Assembly: GCA_016714685.1 (NCBI GenBank)
Contig: JADKCH010000006.1
Coordinates: forward strand, 1-17,334
DNA from: Candidatus Geothrix odensensis
GTDB taxonomy: Bacteria; Acidobacteriota; Holophagae; Holophagales; Holophagaceae
Direction of reading: 5' to 3'
Length of the DNA stretch: 17,334 bases
Below are positions 16,335-17,334 of this stretch, one piece after another. The position numbers and the translations under genes were made by a program. The first letter of the stretch is position 1; every line of letters starts with the position of its first letter. Below the pieces are notes generated by a model. That model saw only the letters and a program-made list of their open reading frames with translations, was not told the origin of the DNA and ran no database searches.

Positions 16335-17334
16335 TCCTCGCCCGGCTCGCCCTCCGGAACCTGCTGCGCCAGCGGCGGCGCACGGCGTTGACGCTCATGG
16401 TCGTCATCGCCGGGTTCGTGGCCCTGAGCCTGGCCGGGGGCTTCATGGCCCAGACCTTCCAGGGGCTCTCGGACTCTGCCATCCGGGGCGGGCTCGGCCA
16501 CCTCCAGGTGATGCCGCCCGGGGCCATGGAGGGCGACGAGGCCCAGAGCCTGGAGCAATCCCTGCCCGGATGGCGAGGCCCTGGCCCTGCGGCTCCGCCA
16601 GGATCCCGCCGTGGCCGAGGTGCTGCCGCGCACCCAGTTCATGGGCCTGCTCTCCAGCGGGGCGAAGAGCGTTGCTTTCCTCGGCACCGCCGTGGACCCC
16701 GTGCTCGAACCCCGGCACATGGCCTGCACCGAGGCCCTGAACAACGGCGCGAAGACGCCCGCCGGTGCCGGCTCGCGGTGGCTCTCCGCCGATCCCGCCG
16801 CCCGGGAGGTGATTCTCGGCGTGGGCCTGGCCCGTACCTTGGGCGCCACGGTGGGCAGCTCCCTCACGCTCATGTCCACCACCAGGGATGGCGCGCTGAA
16901 CGCCGTGGACGTGGAGGTCGCGGGCCTCCAGGACCTGGGCCTCCGCGAGCTGAACGACCGCTTCCTCACCGTCAGCCTCGCCACCGCCAGCCAGCTGCTG
17001 GATGCAGGCCCGGCGCGGTCCCGGCTCTCCGTCGTGCTGAAGCGCCCCCAGGACACGGCCCGGGAGCAGGCACGGCTCCAGACCCTGCTGCCCGGCACCT
17101 CGGTGAAACCCTGGTTCGAGCTGGCCTCCTTCTACCGGCAGGTGAAGCTGCTCTACTTCGCCATCTTCGGCTTCATGGGCCTGGTGCTGTTCCTGGTGGT
17201 GCTGCTGGCCACCGCCAACACCCTGCTCATGTCGGTCATGGAGCGGGTGCGCGAGTTCGGCGTGCTGCGGGCCATGGGCCTCCAGCCCGGCCAGCTGCTG
17301 GCCCTGCTCCAGTGGGAGGGCGCCTTCCTGGGTC
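16331..17334 (+). CDS. FtsX/MacB-like ABC transporter permease, frameshifted and cut by window edge
   Basis: ATG 16331 overlaps the ATPase stop and has AGGAG upstream. The N-terminus MILARLALRNLLRQRRRTAL and the helix TLMVVIAGFVALSLAGGFM are typical of MacB/LolC-type permeases. The frame breaks at CCCGGATGG; removing one G at 16568-16569 continues DGEALALRLRQDPAVAEVLP and a periplasmic MacB-PCD-like domain. The next helix, LYFAIFGFMGLVLFLVVLLA, then TANTLLMSVMERVREFGVLR and AMGLQPGQLL, form the FtsX-domain signature. The remaining two helices and the stop lie beyond 17334. As given, the first frame is an unlike Arg/Gly/Pro-rich shadow after the slip, so an indel error or a real mutation is needed to explain it. 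Confidence 0.87.
   Translation, partial: MILARLALRNLLRQRRRTALTLMVVIAGFVALSLAGGFMAQTFQGLSDSAIRGGLGHLQVMPPGAMEGDEAQSLEQSLPGWRGPGPAAPPGSRRGRGAAAHPVHGPALQRGEERCFPRHRRGPRARTPAHGLHRGPEQRREDARRCRLAVALRRSRRPGGDSRRGPGPYLGRHGGQLPHAHVHHQGWRAERRGRGGRGPPGPGPPRAERPLPHRQPRHRQPAAGCRPGAVPALRRAEAPPGHGPGAGTAPDPAARHLGETLVRAGLLLPAGEAALLRHLRLHGPGAVPGGAAGHRQHPAHVGHGAGARVRRAAGHGPPARPAAGPAPVGGRLPG

Overview
The window is high-GC bacterial chromosome with tightly packed genes, no tRNA or rRNA that I can see, no CRISPR array and no transposase. The gene set suggests a Gram-negative, outer-membrane-bearing, respiring bacterium: complex I genes, a DUF5916-type beta-barrel ending in Phe, an MglA-type polarity GTPase, a GlnRS, an FHA-GAF-cyclase and a Cys4 tail of the kind seen on signalling proteins of Acidobacteriota and deltaproteobacteria. 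My best guess is Acidobacteriota, class Holophagae (Geothrix/Holophaga-like). This is inference from gene content and composition, not a search result.

Layout. (1) 1-6136, minus strand: nuoI (cut by the window edge) and nuoH preceded by glnS, then proC, a small uncharacterised ORF and gltX. The part from 1 to about 4860 is peppered with frame changes in housekeeping genes, while the gltX body from 4856 upward is clean. This looks more like poor consensus sequence near a contig end than real gene decay. Two related intergenic repeats flank proC. (2) 6225-8837: an MglA-like GTPase with a proline-rich C-terminal extension (minus), divergent from an FHA-RDD membrane protein (plus, one frameshift), followed by dcd behind a strong hairpin. 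(3) 8828-11245, minus: a translationally coupled set of FHA-GAF-adenylate cyclase, a DUF4190-like membrane protein and a frameshifted DUF2752-like membrane protein. (4) 11345-14951, plus: rimO (TTG start), then a DUF5916 outer-membrane barrel with an N-terminal CBM9-like domain. (5) 14948-17334: a four-helix membrane protein with a Cys4 tail (minus), divergent from a LolD/MacB-type ABC ATPase and its FtsX-like permease, which runs off the window.

How the genes fit together: glnS, gltX and proC sit around glutamate/glutamine/proline metabolism and tRNA charging; nuoHI belongs to respiration. The central block is signalling-rich, with a small GTPase, two FHA proteins, a cyclic-nucleotide cyclase and several small membrane proteins. 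The right end concerns the cell envelope: an outer-membrane barrel and an ABC system of the lipoprotein/antimicrobial-export class. Both convergent gene pairs overlap at their stop codons (8828-8837 and 14948-14951). Isolated one-base frameshifts also occur at about 7867, 9080-9150, 12866 and 16568, so residual single-base indels probably affect the whole contig. I found no clearly new multi-gene system. The strongest leads are the cyclase/membrane-protein operon, the Cys4 membrane protein, the MglA extension and the small ORF coupled to gltX.
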